This document shows, in pieces, positions 7,350 through 16,924 of a stretch of DNA of 64,000 nt. Position 1 is the first letter of the stretch, and every line of letters starts with the position of its first letter. The position numbers and the translations under genes were made by a program. Where the stretch lies: the NCBI GenBank assembly GCA_041745295.1, contig JBGTJE010000043.1, forward strand, positions 1 to 64,000. The letters are read 5' to 3'. The notes beneath the pieces are model-generated. The model did not search any database. It was not told where the DNA came from and saw only the letters and a program-made list of their open reading frames with translations. This stretch comes from JANMEB01 sp041745295 (GTDB lineage: Bacteria > Planctomycetota > Planctomycetia > Pirellulales > Pirellulaceae).

Positions 7350-7523
7350 GTAGGTCTCGCGAGCCGAGCGAGACCTTGTACCATCACGGTTATACCAACT
7401 CAATGGGCGTTCGATGTCAGTAACGTCGACGGAATTCTTTTGTAACGGCGATCGGCGAGTTTCGTAATTTGGACTTGCGAATTAATTGGTAGGGAGATGT
7501 CTCGCTCGGCTCGCGAGACCTAC
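7350..7523. repeat. 174-bp element bounded by perfect 25-bp inverted repeats
   Basis: The 25-mer at 7350-7374 (TAGGTCTCGCGAGCCGAGCG core) is the exact reverse complement of 7499-7523. Each arm is itself a small hairpin (GTCTCGC, 7-nt loop, GCGAGAC). The 124 bp between the arms contains no gene. The layout suits either a MITE-like unit or two oppositely oriented copies of a dispersed palindrome, between the starts of one gene and the end of another on the minus strand. Confidence 0.75.
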
Positions 7524-7553
7524 GGCCCAAATTGAACATTTGTGATGCTGTTC

Positions 7554-10500
7554 CTACTGATCGGCCGCGGTAGCTTCGACGGCGGGAGGTTTCCAGCCCG
7601 TATCGACCAACATGTAGCCGGCCCAGAAGAATGGATGGTTGCTTTTGCGATCGCCAAGGCCGGCTTTGGGTGCGATGATTCGCGAGGGTTCGCCCACGTC
7701 GACCGGGAGCTGCTTGATTTTCTCCACGGTATGTTGCCACGCGTCGATTGCGGAGCCTTCCCCGGACGCAACCGCGAATTCGGTGGACGCTTGGTAGCTG
7801 CTCGAGTTGCCGACGTTCCAGCGACTAATCAAAAAGGTCTGCGCGCCGCCGGCGATCGCGTGGCTGGAAAGCAAAAACAAATCTTTTCCGTTCGCGTCGT
7901 TTGTTCTCAATCCGTTGCCGGCGTCGGTTGAGAACTGTGGCACGATTAATTGTCGCGGGCCAGCCCAAGGGAGCAATTGCCAATCGACGAGGAGATGGCC
8001 CGGTTTGGCGTTCGTGTCGGGTATCCAGGAGAAACTCCCGATGTTTTCCGCCGCAGATTTCCAATCATCCGTCCAAGCGATCCAGCGGTCGGTGACTGCG
8101 CTAAGGAGGCTCGTCGGCGTCCTTCCCACGCTGGTCATCGATTCGACGTTGGGAAGCGCGGCCTTGAGCAAAGCCAACTGCTCGTCGAACCGCGTTTGCA
8201 GTTTCTTGTCCGTCGAACGTCGGCCGACCAACAGCGTCTTTGGAAACTGTACGGGAGGCAAGAGATTGGGTATCGCCATGGCCACCATGGGGCAATAGCG
8301 GATCCTGAGCGGCTTGGTCGGAGTGGGTTCTGCCAGGACTAGTTCCATGGGAGCGTACCAGAGCACACCGTCGGGGACGATGATGATCTCGTCGAATTGA
8401 GTCCAATATGGTGTTTGGCGATTCGGAAGCAGCAGTTTGTGCAAGCTGGTCGCAGCGGTTTGCCAAGCGTCGTCTTTGAGCTCGGAGAGTTCGACCGCAT
8501 TCCGCTCGTGCCCGTTGCCGATTGCGCGCAGCAAGTCGCCGACTGCCTTGGTCAAATCGCGCTTGTTGACCGTGGCTTCAAGTGCAATGACGCGTTCGGC
8601 GACTGAAATGACGGAAACGCCTTGCTCGGTTTCCATAAACGACAAGAGCATGGTTTTGGGGGGCAGCAACGGTTCGCTAGAACTGATCGCGAGCGGTTGC
8701 GCGAAGGCCAGTTCGGCGGGTTCGCGGCGCAAGGCGATACCGGTGAGGACTTGTTCTTGCGTGGTCGCTAGTTTAGCCAACTTTTCGAAGAATTCGCGCT
8801 GTTGTTTGGCCTGGTCGGTTTCGGGTTCGCACACGAGGGGCAATTCGCGCAACTGGGCGAGCGTCGCGGCGGCGTCGCGGGAGACTTGGGCGTAAGCGGG
8901 AAATCGCTGGATCCAATCGTTCCGTTGTTGCAGCGATTTTTCCGCCAACAGATCCTGCGGGGCTTCCATCATCCAACGCAGAGTCAACAATCGGCCGCCC
9001 AAGGGCAAGCCCGAATAGAAGCGGTGTCGCCGAATTTGATCGGCAGCGCCAAACGCCGCTTCCAACCGGCGTTCCAACACGAGCACGTCGTACCACATTT
9101 GCAACGACGCGGTGTAATCGGTCATCAGGAGGCAAATGGCGTCACAAGGGTCGCGCAGCCAATCGGCTTCGGTTGGGTCGCGCAACAGCTCGGTGTACAT
9201 CAGGTCGGCTTCGCGCGGAGCGACGCGCCTCGCGCTGAGGGCTTGGTCGACGAATTGAATCTGATAGAGCCGCGTGGAAAACTGTCGCCAGCCTTGTAGG
9301 GCATTCGCGAGGTCGGAATTTCCCGATTTCACGTCGCCCGATTGGAATTGAAAAACCGCGGACGAAAAGTCGATCGGGACGCGGAGTGCCGTCTTGTCGA
9401 GGTCGCTACTCGCCACAGCCCGCCGAATCAATCCCAACGTTGTGTTGGCTTCGTCCGTCAGTCCGAGCTCAGATTGATTCTTGAGTAATTCCACTAGCAA
9501 AGTGGCCTGCAAGCCATCGGCTCCTTCGCGGTCGGCCCACCGTATTGCGTTCACCAGCGGTGGAAATACTTCTGTAGGTCGCGAACGAAGATGACATTGG
9601 TTGGCACCCACGAGTGCCTCCCCGATCAAGTCGTATTGCTCATAGACGGCCGCCACATACGATGCTTCCAAATAGAGTTTGGTGGCATCGCCGTAATTTC
9701 CCAGGGCGCTTGCGGCGTGACCCATTTCGAGCAGAGCAAACGACGTGAGCGTGTGGTCCATCCCGCCGTTGAACTGCAGTGCGTTGTCCAGTGTGGCGAG
9801 CGCTTGTTCGGGTTTCCCCGCGGAGTTTTGGGCTATCCCTAGCAACACGGCGTTCCAAACCGAATACAAGTCTTCGCCGCCGCCGGTGACGGTCGACAGC
9901 GACGCGATGAGCTTATTGGTCAGGGGATCGCGAGAACAGAGGAGCCCTTTAAGTTGGCGGCGGCGATACATCGAAGTCGCAGTGCACCGCAACACATAGG
10001 CCAGATCGACCGCGCGCATATTCGGCAGTTCGACGACGCCCCCCTCGCGGATCACGCGATCGTTGTCGGGCCGTCCGAATAGGAATGAAAAAGTGTTCGG
10101 GATGTTGGCGAATTGTGCCGAGCGCGTGGGGGTTCCCCACGTGACGCCAGCCTGTTGCCAAGCGTTGTTGGCCGCTTGAATTTGCGGCGGGAATTGCGTG
10201 CGGTCACGCCACCCCAAAAAATCCAAATAGAGCTTGAGCGTCTGCTCGTGCAATTCAACGGCTTGCGGATATTCGCCCAACTGGTAATGGCATTCCGCTT
10301 GCATCGTCCAATAACAGATCGAATCGAGGAATAAGCCATTGGCGTCTTTGAATGAGGTCGCCGACATCTGCCGAAACGATCTTCCAGCCCGCGAAAAATC
10401 CCCTTTATAGTAATCGCCGAACGCCAGATAGAAATCCTTGTCGGGTAAGTCAATTCTGGGCAGGCTGCCCGTGATCTGGCTCCAGCCCAAGATGGGCCCA

Positions 10501-10559
10501 CTCAGGGCCAACACCAGGATGCCGACCGATCGGGCGATGGACGAACGACGAGGCGACAT
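7554..10559 (-). CDS. Secreted TPR protein with a CHAT-like C-terminal domain lacking the usual dyad
   Basis: The 1001-aa product starts with a signal peptide (hydrophobic IARSVGILVLALSGPILG). About residues 30-580 form helical TPR-like repeats (DFYLAFGDYYKGDFSRAGRSF, AECHYQLGEYPQAVELHEQTL, ALATLDNALQFNG). The last ~350 residues follow CHAT-domain landmarks: WTQFDEIIIVPDGVLWYAPMELV, the AIAGGAQTFLISRWNVG segment and the terminal HPFFWAGYMLVDTGW. CHAT domains are caspase-like cysteine proteases, but the His-Gly and Cys motifs are not visible: the strand before the AGGAQ segment reads QLIVPQFST where a Cys is expected. ATG 10559 is chosen because it has GGGAGAAGG 3-9 nt upstream; a TTG 15 nt further upstream is less likely. 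Probably a non-proteolytic structural or scaffold protein. Confidence 0.75.
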   Translation of the reverse strand: MSPRRSSIARSVGILVLALSGPILGWSQITGSLPRIDLPDKDFYLAFGDYYKGDFSRAGRSFRQMSATSFKDANGLFLDSICYWTMQAECHYQLGEYPQAVELHEQTLKLYLDFLGWRDRTQFPPQIQAANNAWQQAGVTWGTPTRSAQFANIPNTFSFLFGRPDNDRVIREGGVVELPNMRAVDLAYVLRCTATSMYRRRQLKGLLCSRDPLTNKLIASLSTVTGGGEDLYSVWNAVLLGIAQNSAGKPEQALATLDNALQFNGGMDHTLTSFALLEMGHAASALGNYGDATKLYLEASYVAAVYEQYDLIGEALVGANQCHLRSRPTEVFPPLVNAIRWADREGADGLQATLLVELLKNQSELGLTDEANTTLGLIRRAVASSDLDKTALRVPIDFSSAVFQFQSGDVKSGNSDLANALQGWRQFSTRLYQIQFVDQALSARRVAPREADLMYTELLRDPTEADWLRDPCDAICLLMTDYTASLQMWYDVLVLERRLEAAFGAADQIRRHRFYSGLPLGGRLLTLRWMMEAPQDLLAEKSLQQRNDWIQRFPAYAQVSRDAAATLAQLRELPLVCEPETDQAKQQREFFEKLAKLATTQEQVLTGIALRREPAELAFAQPLAISSSEPLLPPKTMLLSFMETEQGVSVISVAERVIALEATVNKRDLTKAVGDLLRAIGNGHERNAVELSELKDDAWQTAATSLHKLLLPNRQTPYWTQFDEIIIVPDGVLWYAPMELVLAEPTPTKPLRIRYCPMVAMAIPNLLPPVQFPKTLLVGRRSTDKKLQTRFDEQLALLKAALPNVESMTSVGRTPTSLLSAVTDRWIAWTDDWKSAAENIGSFSWIPDTNAKPGHLLVDWQLLPWAGPRQLIVPQFSTDAGNGLRTNDANGKDLFLLSSHAIAGGAQTFLISRWNVGNSSSYQASTEFAVASGEGSAIDAWQHTVEKIKQLPVDVGEPSRIIAPKAGLGDRKSNHPFFWAGYMLVDTGWKPPAVEATAADQ

Positions 10560-11002
10560 AACCTTCTCCCACAATGCCCATGGTCGGAATGAATTTATTG
10601 GCAGCTTAGTGCTTTTTCACAGTTTAAGTTCGAGGATGCCGGCACAATTGAAGATCAGGCGTTATCGTGATTTTCCCCGCGCAAACGCTGAACTCCAACA
10701 ATCCGTGGATCGCGAATGCTGGCGCCGATCTTGACAGCTTCGCAGCGATTGCTTCCTTCGGATGAGAATCCAGTACCGCTTTCCCGCTTTTCACAGAATA
10801 GCCGTTTTGCCGGGCTCGCTCTTTGTCGCGTCGTGAAACTGCCCGTAATTATTGCAAATTGCCACATTTAGACCAGATTTTCAGCGTTGACTCAAAGTCC
10901 GTTGCTGGATCGACCGATAACCCTTGTAGCGATAATACGGACTTTATCGTTTGTAGCAGTTTTTGCTCGTCCGAACCGAGCCAATCGACAAAGGTCGAGA
11001 CC
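10560..11002. other. Intergenic region between divergent genes
   Basis: About 440 bases between the TPR-CHAT gene (minus) and the small lipoprotein gene (plus). It must carry both promoters. A GATAAT hexamer at 10931-10936 could be a -10 element for the lipoprotein gene, but I see no good -35 at the right distance. No coding potential or repeat is recognised. Confidence 0.4.
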
Positions 11003-11236
11003 ATGAAGCCGACGAACCAACGACGACTCTTCAGCGGATTACTCTGTGCGGTTGCCTTGCTTTCCGCGCCATTGTTCTCCGGTTGCCAAGTCAGCATTGC
11101 CGGTCAAACATTGCCCAGCGCATATTATTTGACGGACGATACCCAATATTTTCCCAAAGGGCACGAGTTTAAGCTCTATCGCGAAGCGGCCGCATTGCGT
11201 GAGTCGCAAACCGCGCAGCCGGGCACGGATCGCTAG
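11003..11236 (+). CDS. Small lipoprotein, 77 aa
   Basis: A type II signal sequence (basic start NQRR, hydrophobic core LLCAVALLSAPL, lipobox LFSGC with Cys28) is followed by only 50 mature residues, GQTLPSAYYLTDDTQYFPKGHEFKLYREAAALR. I recognise this GQTLPS-AYYL-DD-QYF pattern as a recurring short planctomycete lipoprotein of unknown function. The frame is open further upstream but the signal peptide fixes ATG 11003. A strong terminator follows 27 bases after the stop, so the gene is a single-gene transcript. Confidence 0.85.
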   Translation: MKPTNQRRLFSGLLCAVALLSAPLFSGCQVSIAGQTLPSAYYLTDDTQYFPKGHEFKLYREAAALRESQTAQPGTDR

Positions 11237-11263
11237 TCGAGAAATCGCCAACCTAAAACAAAA

Positions 11264-11295
11264 AACGTCGCCAAACTCTGGCGGCGTTTTTTTTT
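11264..11295 (+). terminator. Rho-independent terminator
   Basis: AACGTCGCC (11264-11272), a 7-nt loop and GGCGGCGTT (11280-11288) form a 9-bp stem with one G-U wobble, followed by nine T (11287-11295). It sits 27 nt after the small lipoprotein gene. This is the clearest intrinsic terminator in the window. Confidence 0.9.
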
Positions 11296-11370
11296 GGAGT
11301 TCACGCTTTAGAGCGCGGCAGCAGCGTAAACGCCGAACTCCGTCACTCGCGGCCAACTCTAATCCAACGG

Positions 11371-11400
11371 CTCGTTCCCAGGCTCCTGCCTGAGGGAGTC
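11371..11400. repeat. Degenerate copy of the CGTTCCCAGGC palindrome family
   Basis: CTCGTTCCCAGGCTCCTGCC followed by TGAGGGAG matches one half of the composite repeats at 31001-31056 and 38809-38910, with the second arm decayed. Confidence 0.55.
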
Positions 11401-11470
11401 CTAGAATTCAATATTGCCTTTTCAGACTGCGCATTGGTTTGCGATGCCCCTGTGCCACAAGCCGCGCATC

Positions 11471-11500
11471 CGTCATTCCGGGTCCCAGCCCGGAATGACG
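11471..11500. repeat. Perfect 12-bp-stem palindrome
   Basis: CGTCATTCCGGG (11471-11482) pairs perfectly with CCCGGAATGACG (11489-11500) around a 6-nt loop TCCCAG. It lies between convergent genes and may act as a bidirectional transcription barrier or be a REP-like element. A partial relative is at 15906-15932. Confidence 0.8.
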
Positions 11501-11570
11501 TAGATATTTCGACTTTAACCAATCTAAAAAACCCAGCCTAGCGCGTCGCGGCTGATGAAGCAACTCGCGA

Positions 11571-12104
11571 TTACTTGAACACTACTTTCGCGTCCGGGGC
11601 TTCGACGTAGTTGATCTCGTGCCCCTGCTCCCATTTGCCATTGCGCAAGTACTGCGATTTGACGATCAACTTGCCGTCGGCGCTGACTTCCGACGTCGAT
11701 TTGACTTCGGTTATTCCTTGCTCCTCGCCGGTGACCTTTTCGACGCTGCTCCATTTCTTATCCGCCACATCCATGGTTCCCTGAGTATAAAAGCCAGCAG
11801 TGGTAAAGTACCAAAACGCGACCTTTTTCTGCTTGGAATCCCACATCAAAATGGTTTCGCCGCCATAGTGGCCGTCGTTGACCGAATGCAAGATGCGAAT
11901 GGCTTGGCCGTTCATCGCGCGCTCCCAGCGTGAGACATCGAACATCGGTTTTTCGGGGGTGGAATCGGCAAACTCTCCCTTGAAAGTTTTGCCGACGAGC
12001 GGTTGAAAGACCTTCAGATGCTCTTGCAACTCGGTTGGTTCGTCGGCAGCCGCGGGGACAAGGCAGGCGATCAGGAGCGCGAAACAAATCAGATGCACTT
12101 TCAT
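11571..12104 (-). CDS. Secreted lipocalin-like protein of unknown function
   Basis: This 177-aa protein has a signal peptide (MKVHLICFALLIACLVPAAADE). The mature part reads like a single beta-barrel: LQEHLKVFQPLVGKTFKGEF, SRWERAMNGQAIRILHSVNDGHYGGETILMWD, VAFWYFTTAGFYTQGTM and a C-terminal run of strands. The pattern is that of DUF1579/lipocalin-like proteins, in which a strand-rich barrel binds a small ligand, but no ligand can be inferred. The open frame extends upstream to 12407; the signal peptide and the downstream position after the SRPBCC gene support ATG 12104. It is the last gene of an ArsR-SRPBCC operon and starts 38 nt after the SRPBCC stop. Confidence 0.75.
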   Translation of the reverse strand: MKVHLICFALLIACLVPAAADEPTELQEHLKVFQPLVGKTFKGEFADSTPEKPMFDVSRWERAMNGQAIRILHSVNDGHYGGETILMWDSKQKKVAFWYFTTAGFYTQGTMDVADKKWSSVEKVTGEEQGITEVKSTSEVSADGKLIVKSQYLRNGKWEQGHEINYVEAPDAKVVFK

Positions 12105-12142
12105 GACTATTCTCCGATAAGGGTCAAATGAACTTGTTGGGA

Positions 12143-12682
12143 TCAACGAACTTTCTTTTCGAGCGGCCAATGTTCCGTTCGGCATTTCGCCGGTGTAAAC
12201 GGCCCGGTTAAAACGTTCATCAAGGCGACGAAACGCGCCATCAGCGACGGACGTCCCGTTTCGACATAGGCCTTGAGCACGTTGGCGATGAACTTTCCGC
12301 CACCGGCCATGTACTTTTCCGTCTTGGTGCCCACGGGGACTCGTTCGCTCGTCAGCGTGAATTCGGTGCCGCCCTCGATCGGTTTTAACTCGTAGGTGAC
12401 GACGCAAGCCGGGTCATCGAGGTTGGTGAACTTGAACGTGTGCGAAAATCGGCGCGGCGGATCAAACTCGAGCACATCGCCGACCACCGCAACATACTTG
12501 CCGTTGGGTGTTCGCATCTGAATTGGAGCGCCGGCGGCCAAGGTCGTTGTCTTCATGACCGAGTTAAAAAAGAATGGCAGCACGACGTCTTTTTGCGTGA
12601 GCGTCGCCCAGACCTTTTCGACTGGGGCTTGGATGATGACGCGAAAAACTTGCTTGGTGGTGGAGGGCGATGTCGTATTCAT
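12143..12682 (-). CDS. SRPBCC (AHSA1-like) domain protein
   Basis: A 179-aa cytoplasmic protein. Residues about 10-140 form an activator-of-Hsp90-ATPase-like START fold: FRVIIQAPVEKVWATLTQKDVVLPFFF, the strand IQMRTPNGKYVAVVGDVLEFDPPRRFSHTFKF, and YELKPIEGGTEFTLTSERVP. The fold has a hydrophobic cavity for small ligands. Genes of this type frequently sit directly behind an ArsR repressor, as here: the start ATG overlaps the ArsR stop by four bases (12679-12682), so translation is coupled. The substrate is unknown. Confidence 0.9.
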   Translation of the reverse strand: MNTTSPSTTKQVFRVIIQAPVEKVWATLTQKDVVLPFFFNSVMKTTTLAAGAPIQMRTPNGKYVAVVGDVLEFDPPRRFSHTFKFTNLDDPACVVTYELKPIEGGTEFTLTSERVPVGTKTEKYMAGGGKFIANVLKAYVETGRPSLMARFVALMNVLTGPFTPAKCRTEHWPLEKKVR

Positions 12683-13047
12683 GTGGTTCGCTTTCGCGGG
12701 GCTGAAGGGGCGGGTGACTTGTGAATTTCGGCTTCGACGAGGAATTTGAGATCGGTGGCTTTACTGGCCCAAAACGCGCTGTATTCGGTCGTCCAGCGGT
12801 CGTAGATCAACTGGATTGGAACCGCATTGAAGTACAAGTCGCGGCGGCGGCCGTTTTTTTGCAACAGGATTAACTGGGCTTGCTCCAACACGCGCAAGTG
12901 CTTGATCACGGCAATGCGACTAATCTCAAAGTACCTACAGACGTCTCCCACGCAGCAGCCCGGGCTGGCCCTGATCACGTCGAGGATCTTGCGGCGCGGC
13001 CGGCTAGCCAATGCGTGAAAAACGAGGTCCATCGAGTCCGGTTTCAT
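12679..13047 (-). CDS. ArsR-family winged-helix repressor
   Basis: A 122-aa transcription factor: MDLVFHALASRPRRKILDVI, then VGDVCRYFEISRIAVIKHLRVLEQAQLI as recognition helices, then the wing LLQKNGRRRDLYFN. The usual metal-site cysteines of ArsR/SmtB are absent (only a CC pair in PGCCVGD), so it belongs to the metal-independent group that regulates SRPBCC partners. A perfect 20-bp palindrome abuts the start codon at 13047, implying autoregulation. Another possible start is ATG 13032, which would place the palindrome 15 bp upstream. The minus-strand operon runs ArsR, SRPBCC, lipocalin-like. Confidence 0.88.
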   Translation of the reverse strand: MKPDSMDLVFHALASRPRRKILDVIRASPGCCVGDVCRYFEISRIAVIKHLRVLEQAQLILLQKNGRRRDLYFNAVPIQLIYDRWTTEYSAFWASKATDLKFLVEAEIHKSPAPSAPRKRTT

Positions 13048-13067
13048 ATGTAACCATATGGTTACAT
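13048..13067 (-). promoter_or_regulatory. Perfect 20-bp palindrome, probable ArsR operator
   Basis: ATGTAACCATATGGTTACAT reads identically on both strands and ends one base before the ArsR start codon. The TAACCATATGGTTA centre is the size and position expected for a dimeric winged-helix repressor. It also leaves no room for a Shine-Dalgarno sequence before ATG 13047. Confidence 0.75.
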
Positions 13068-13106
13068 GTTTTTGGCGCGTCGTCAAGAGTCAAGTTGGGT
13101 GTGGCC

Positions 13107-13136
13107 TTGATTTATCGGTTAATCTGGTCACACTAT
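13107..13136 (+). promoter_or_regulatory. Possible promoter of the pyrophosphatase gene
   Basis: TTGATT (13107-13112), an 18-bp spacer and CACTAT (13131-13136) give a moderate -35/-10 match about 180 bases before the pyrophosphatase start. It is the best candidate in the interval, but clearly weaker than the promoters at 1041 and 20434. Confidence 0.3.
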
Positions 13137-13317
13137 GGGCTTTTCAAGCTCTTTTTCGGGTCGTTTCGCGGCGCGGTTTCGCGCGGCGATTGAGGGCCGG
13201 CCGTCTCTCGTCGGCCGATCTGTCCGGTAGACATAGCCAATCCGCGGTGACCGGCCCTGGGTTCTGACATCGGCGCGACGATTGATTCCACATCCTTTAA
13301 CTCCACAGTTGCAGACC

Positions 13318-15867
<2,550 letters not shown>

Positions 15868-15905
15868 TATTGTTTCGCGTGTATATATCGCCAGACCTAT
15901 CTCGG

Positions 15906-16040
15906 CGTCATTCCGGGCTGAGCCCCGGAATCCATTTCCACGGATGGGGGGCCCGCCGAACCGCACCGATCCGAGAGTTTAGTGCATACGTCACAAGTTG
16001 ATTGCCCACAATTTACTAGAACTCTGGCGAGTTCCGCTAC
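15906..16040. repeat. Two short palindromic repeats between convergent genes
   Basis: CGTCATTCCGGG-CTGAG-CCCCGGAAT (15906-15932) is a partial relative of the palindrome at 11471-11500. AGAACTCTGGCGAGTTCCGC (16018-16037) belongs to the GAACTC family seen at 32184-32203. Both lie in the gap between the pyrophosphatase and peroxiredoxin genes. Confidence 0.55.
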
Positions 16041-16058
16041 CATTTCACGAAACGCGCT

Positions 16059-16715
16059 CTAGCTATCTTTGGGCAAATCGCGTTTGCAGTAGTACCAGTC
16101 GATGCACTCGAGTCCTTCCTTCGAACGGGCGTCGACTGCGTCGGCGGTATGGGGCGGCGGAAGAATGACTTGATCGCCCGGCTGCCAGCCTTCGGGTGTG
16201 ACGACTTTGTGCGCGTCCGAGACTTGCATGCCCTTGAGCAATCGCAACAACTCTTCGATCGACCGTCCGTTGGCGGGCGGATAACAGAGGATCGCCCGCA
16301 AGATCCCGTCGGGATCGATAAAAAACGTCGTCCGAACGGTCGACGTGTCGCTGGCCCCCGGCATGATCATTCCGTAGGTCGATGCGACGCGCATCGTCAC
16401 GTCTTCAATGACCGGAAACGGGATCTCGACGCCGAATTTTTCTTTGATGTTGCGAATCCAAGCTAAATGGGCAAAGTTGCTATCGATCGACAGCCCCAAC
16501 AAGTCGCAATTCAAGGCCTGGAATCGCGGAAAGGCTTTTGCAAACGCGATGAATTCGGACGTGCACACCGGTGTGAATCCCGACGGGTGCGAGAACAACA
16601 CCAACCACTTGCCGCGGTAGTCGATCAGCTTGCGCTCTCCCAACGTTGTCCACGCCTTGAAGTCGGGAGCCGGTTCGTTCAATCGCGGCAGTGCACTTTG
16701 GCGGTGTTCGTTCAT
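16059..16715 (-). CDS. Peroxiredoxin, Prx6-like
   Basis: A 218-aa thiol peroxidase that reduces hydrogen peroxide and organic peroxides in the cytoplasm. The thioredoxin-fold core contains the peroxidatic Cys51 in HPSGFTPVCTSEF, with the conserved Thr at 48 and an Arg in VRTTFFIDPDG. The long C-terminal arm (PEGWQPGDQVILPPPHT) is characteristic of the Prx6/archaeal-type subfamily. Two extra cysteines near the end (CIDWYYC, Cys204 and Cys210) could serve as resolving cysteines, as in thermophilic homologues. No signal peptide. It stands alone between repeats. Confidence 0.93.
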   Translation of the reverse strand: MNEHRQSALPRLNEPAPDFKAWTTLGERKLIDYRGKWLVLFSHPSGFTPVCTSEFIAFAKAFPRFQALNCDLLGLSIDSNFAHLAWIRNIKEKFGVEIPFPVIEDVTMRVASTYGMIMPGASDTSTVRTTFFIDPDGILRAILCYPPANGRSIEELLRLLKGMQVSDAHKVVTPEGWQPGDQVILPPPHTADAVDARSKEGLECIDWYYCKRDLPKDS

Positions 16716-16924
16716 GGAAAAACTCCTGGCCCGATCGGCTTAGCACAGTCAGGCACCTTGCGCAACGCACGAGGACCGTGCCACGCAATCTTCGTGAATG
16801 ACACGTTCATTGCCAAGCAGGCAAGGTCGAACCAGAATCCCCTTCACACCTGTGTCGCAACAGTTAAGCGAAACGCGCTCCGAGCCATCGTGGGACTCGA
16901 AAACTCGTCCCATCCTACAGAAGA

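Noticed and set aside
10902..10936. Promoter TTGCTG...GATAAT for the small lipoprotein gene
   Set aside because: Spacing of 23 bp between the two hexamers is too long for a sigma70 promoter.
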